Shown: positions 22,135-23,681 of the stretch, piece after piece
Layout of the letters: every line of letters begins with the position of its first letter
How positions within the stretch are numbered: position 1 is the first letter of the stretch
Source: an uncultured Treponema sp.
GTDB taxonomy: Bacteria > Spirochaetota > Spirochaetia > Treponematales > Treponemataceae
Length of the DNA stretch: 23,681 bases
Direction of reading: 5' to 3'
Assembly: GCA_937885175.1 (NCBI GenBank)
Contig: CAKZZO010000021.1
Coordinates: 1 to 23,681, forward strand
Translations under genes and position numbers: made by a program
The notes under the pieces: model-generated
Told to the model about the DNA's origin: nothing
Seen by the model: the letters and a program-made list of their open reading frames with translations, nothing else
Database searches by the model: none

Positions 22135-23574
22135 CTATTTCTTCAAGAAATTCTGCACTTTTCTTAAATCATTTTTAAGCGTTGCGTTTGACGGCACCAC
22201 TTCCAGTCCTTTCTGCACGGTCGCCAGCGCTTCTTCATATTTTCCTGCATTCGCCAAATCCGCAAACTCATTATGAACGTCAATGGCATAGTTTTTTAGG
22301 CACTGGGATTTTATGGTCTCGAGGTTTCGGCTTGCAGGCACATGGCTCAGCCCCTCATCCGCAAGACGAGCGGCGGCAATGTAATCTCCTGAGTCAAAAA
22401 GGGGCTTTAGTTTCTGATACCAGGCATATTCTTCCAGTTGTTTCATGCGGCTGGACACGGATTTTTCCTTTGCCAGCGGATTATTGCCTTCTTCATGCAA
22501 AAAGGAAATCATTTCATCTGGCGGAAGGCCTTCCGTCGCACCGTCCAGCCAGGCTGTATAAATCATCACTTCGATGCTTGCCGCATTTTTTTGTGTAAGA
22601 TTGGACTTATGCCGGTCAAAGGCCTGCCTCGCCTGGGCATAGTCTTTTTTGTTCAGAAAATTCACGGCACAATTATAGGCAATCGTATTGTATTTTTTTT
22701 GCAGTTCAGCGGAAGCACCCCAACGTGCATACACGCTATCCAGCCAGTCCAGTGCCTTTTCCGACTCCTTCTGCCTCTGGTCAAGGTCAATGGCATAGTT
22801 TCCGGCAAGGGTATCAAAGTCTTCCCGAACGGCGGCGGCATCCCTTGCTACCGCATCTCCCACAAAGACCATACGGGCGCAAGACAAGGGGATGCCATGT
22901 GCATAATCGCTGCGGTCATTCATCATGCTCACCATATTGCGCCCCACCAGGCTGACAAATTTACGCTCCCCCACTTCCTTTCTGCCTGCATAATACTTTT
23001 TTGGCACCACAAAATAACGGGTGCTTTTTTCCGTCTGCTCCACGATTTTCTTTACGCCGGGATTAAAGCCGCCGGGATTTGTAGTCTCCACGTCTATCTT
23101 TTTTCCGTCGATGTAGACGGTGCAAAAGGCATGTTCCGGCGTTTCCTGACCTGCTACCTGTAAGCCCGCTTCCCGCGCAAGGGCAAAATAGAGCAGGCTG
23201 GAAGAAACACAGTTGTAGCTGCCCGTCAAGAACATCACGTCCACGCGGGTCTGATTGCTGCTGTATTGGCGGAGCAGTTTTTCATACATCAGCGTAAGGA
23301 TTTTTTCTCCCCGCTCCATCAAGGGCAGGTCTGCAATCTCCGGGGAAAGCACCGCATCTTCCAGAGCCTTGTACTGGGAAAGCACCTGCCTGCCATTTTC
23401 ACTTTCTGCAGGACACAGAGAAAACTCCAGACCAGCCCGGATAAGGTCTTCTCCGCTTAACGGCTCACCCTCCTTCTCATAGATAAAAAGCGGTTCCAGC
23501 GAAGGAAAATCCGTCTGGGCAAAAAGCAGGACAGTTACCGTAAAAAGTAAAAGAAAAAGCAGATTCCGTTTCAT
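22135..23574 (-). CDS. Secreted transglutaminase-like protein with C-terminal TPR-like repeats
   Basis: A 479-residue protein with a clear signal peptide (MKRNLLFLLLFTVTVLLFAQ), so it is periplasmic or secreted. Residues about 85-170 carry a transglutaminase/cysteine-protease-like triad: Cys122 in GSYNCVSSSLLYF, His148 in PEHAFCTVYIDG and Asp161 in IDVETTNPGGF. The second half is helical with tetratricopeptide-like units (NYAIDLDQRQKESEKALDWL, YNCAVNFLNKKDYAQARQAF, KPLFDSGDYIAAARLADEGL, ANAGKYEEALATVQKGLEV). The likely role is peptide-bond cleavage or cross-linking at the envelope; the substrate is unknown. The start at 23574 is chosen for the signal peptide. The upstream ATG at 23619 would fuse a poor leader and read through the promoter box. 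Confidence 0.85.
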   Translation of the reverse strand: MKRNLLFLLLFTVTVLLFAQTDFPSLEPLFIYEKEGEPLSGEDLIRAGLEFSLCPAESENGRQVLSQYKALEDAVLSPEIADLPLMERGEKILTLMYEKLLRQYSSNQTRVDVMFLTGSYNCVSSSLLYFALAREAGLQVAGQETPEHAFCTVYIDGKKIDVETTNPGGFNPGVKKIVEQTEKSTRYFVVPKKYYAGRKEVGERKFVSLVGRNMVSMMNDRSDYAHGIPLSCARMVFVGDAVARDAAAVREDFDTLAGNYAIDLDQRQKESEKALDWLDSVYARWGASAELQKKYNTIAYNCAVNFLNKKDYAQARQAFDRHKSNLTQKNAASIEVMIYTAWLDGATEGLPPDEMISFLHEEGNNPLAKEKSVSSRMKQLEEYAWYQKLKPLFDSGDYIAAARLADEGLSHVPASRNLETIKSQCLKNYAIDVHNEFADLANAGKYEEALATVQKGLEVVPSNATLKNDLRKVQNFLKK

Positions 23575-23608
23575 ATCCTCAGTATAAAAGACAATGTACA
23601 TTACGTAA
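23572..23608 (-). promoter_or_regulatory. Promoter of the transglutaminase-like gene, leaderless spacing
   Basis: On the minus strand TTTACG is followed after 17 bases by TATACT, then GAGGAT and the ATG at 23574. The -10 to ATG spacing predicts transcription starting at the A of the start codon. GAGG lies too close to the ATG (two bases) to work as a normal SD. Confidence 0.5.
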
Positions 23609-23681
23609 AGGTACAACAATACTGCTTTCAGGGCAAACGCATTATAGATATCGAGCTTGCATATCGGCTGGACAAATGAAA
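23609..23681. other. Right edge, nothing recognised
   Basis: No open frame with an SD and no hairpin stands out in these 73 bases. A neighbouring gene may begin beyond the window. Confidence 0.4.

Overview
The window looks like a chromosomal segment of a spirochaete, most probably a Treponema-type host-associated anaerobe. This is inferred from the gene mix, not from a marker gene: a GTP-dependent PEP carboxykinase, an archaeal/fungal-type aspartate-semialdehyde dehydrogenase, a ThrH-type phosphatase, a pair of membrane-anchored SpoIIE-type phosphatases with a STAS protein, a periplasmic-sensor GGDEF-EAL protein, and small secreted or outer-membrane proteins. There are no tRNA or rRNA genes, no CRISPR array, no transposase and no phage genes. 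Most genes are intact and most have good Shine-Dalgarno (SD) sequences. Several starts were moved inward from the longest reading frame to the ATG that has the SD.

Layout. (1) 106-2579, minus: dapA, asd and an unknown 140-residue protein form a lysine/diaminopimelate operon. It has its own promoter and sits behind a terminator. (2) 2725-5391, minus: a small outer-membrane-type protein, an ASKHA ATPase of the RACo/DUF4445 family that lacks its ferredoxin domain, and a ThrH-like phosphatase. (3) 5482-6608, plus: a COG2426 membrane protein and a YgjP-type metallopeptidase, translationally coupled. A HAD phosphatase gene converges on them and overlaps by 23 bases. (4) 7273-7760: a repeat-rich gap holding a palindromic element, a mobile-element-like inverted repeat and a perfect 67-base direct repeat, just ahead of leuS (7761-10307). 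(5) 10324-15160, minus: two SpoIIE-type phosphatases, a STAS anti-sigma-factor antagonist and a D,D-carboxypeptidase lipoprotein; this is a partner-switching module with no anti-sigma kinase in view. (6) 15246-16562, minus: an ArsB/NhaD-type permease whose leader carries an intrinsic terminator directly before its SD. (7) 16995-22023, plus: PEP carboxykinase, a GGDEF-EAL sensor and a small four-helix membrane protein with a structured leader. (8) 22135-23574, minus: a secreted transglutaminase-like/TPR protein.

The most interesting signals lie between genes. The permease leader (16563-16760) reads as a terminator/antiterminator switch with a strong promoter, three upstream hairpins and a competing 7-base pairing. 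A modular palindrome family built on AGGGGGAA...TTCCCCCT recurs at about 5450, 7300, 16800 and 22080. In two copies it abuts TATACT placed exactly six bases before an ATG, so those genes may start as leaderless transcripts. A third gene (start 23574) has the same TATACT-N6-ATG spacing without the palindrome.
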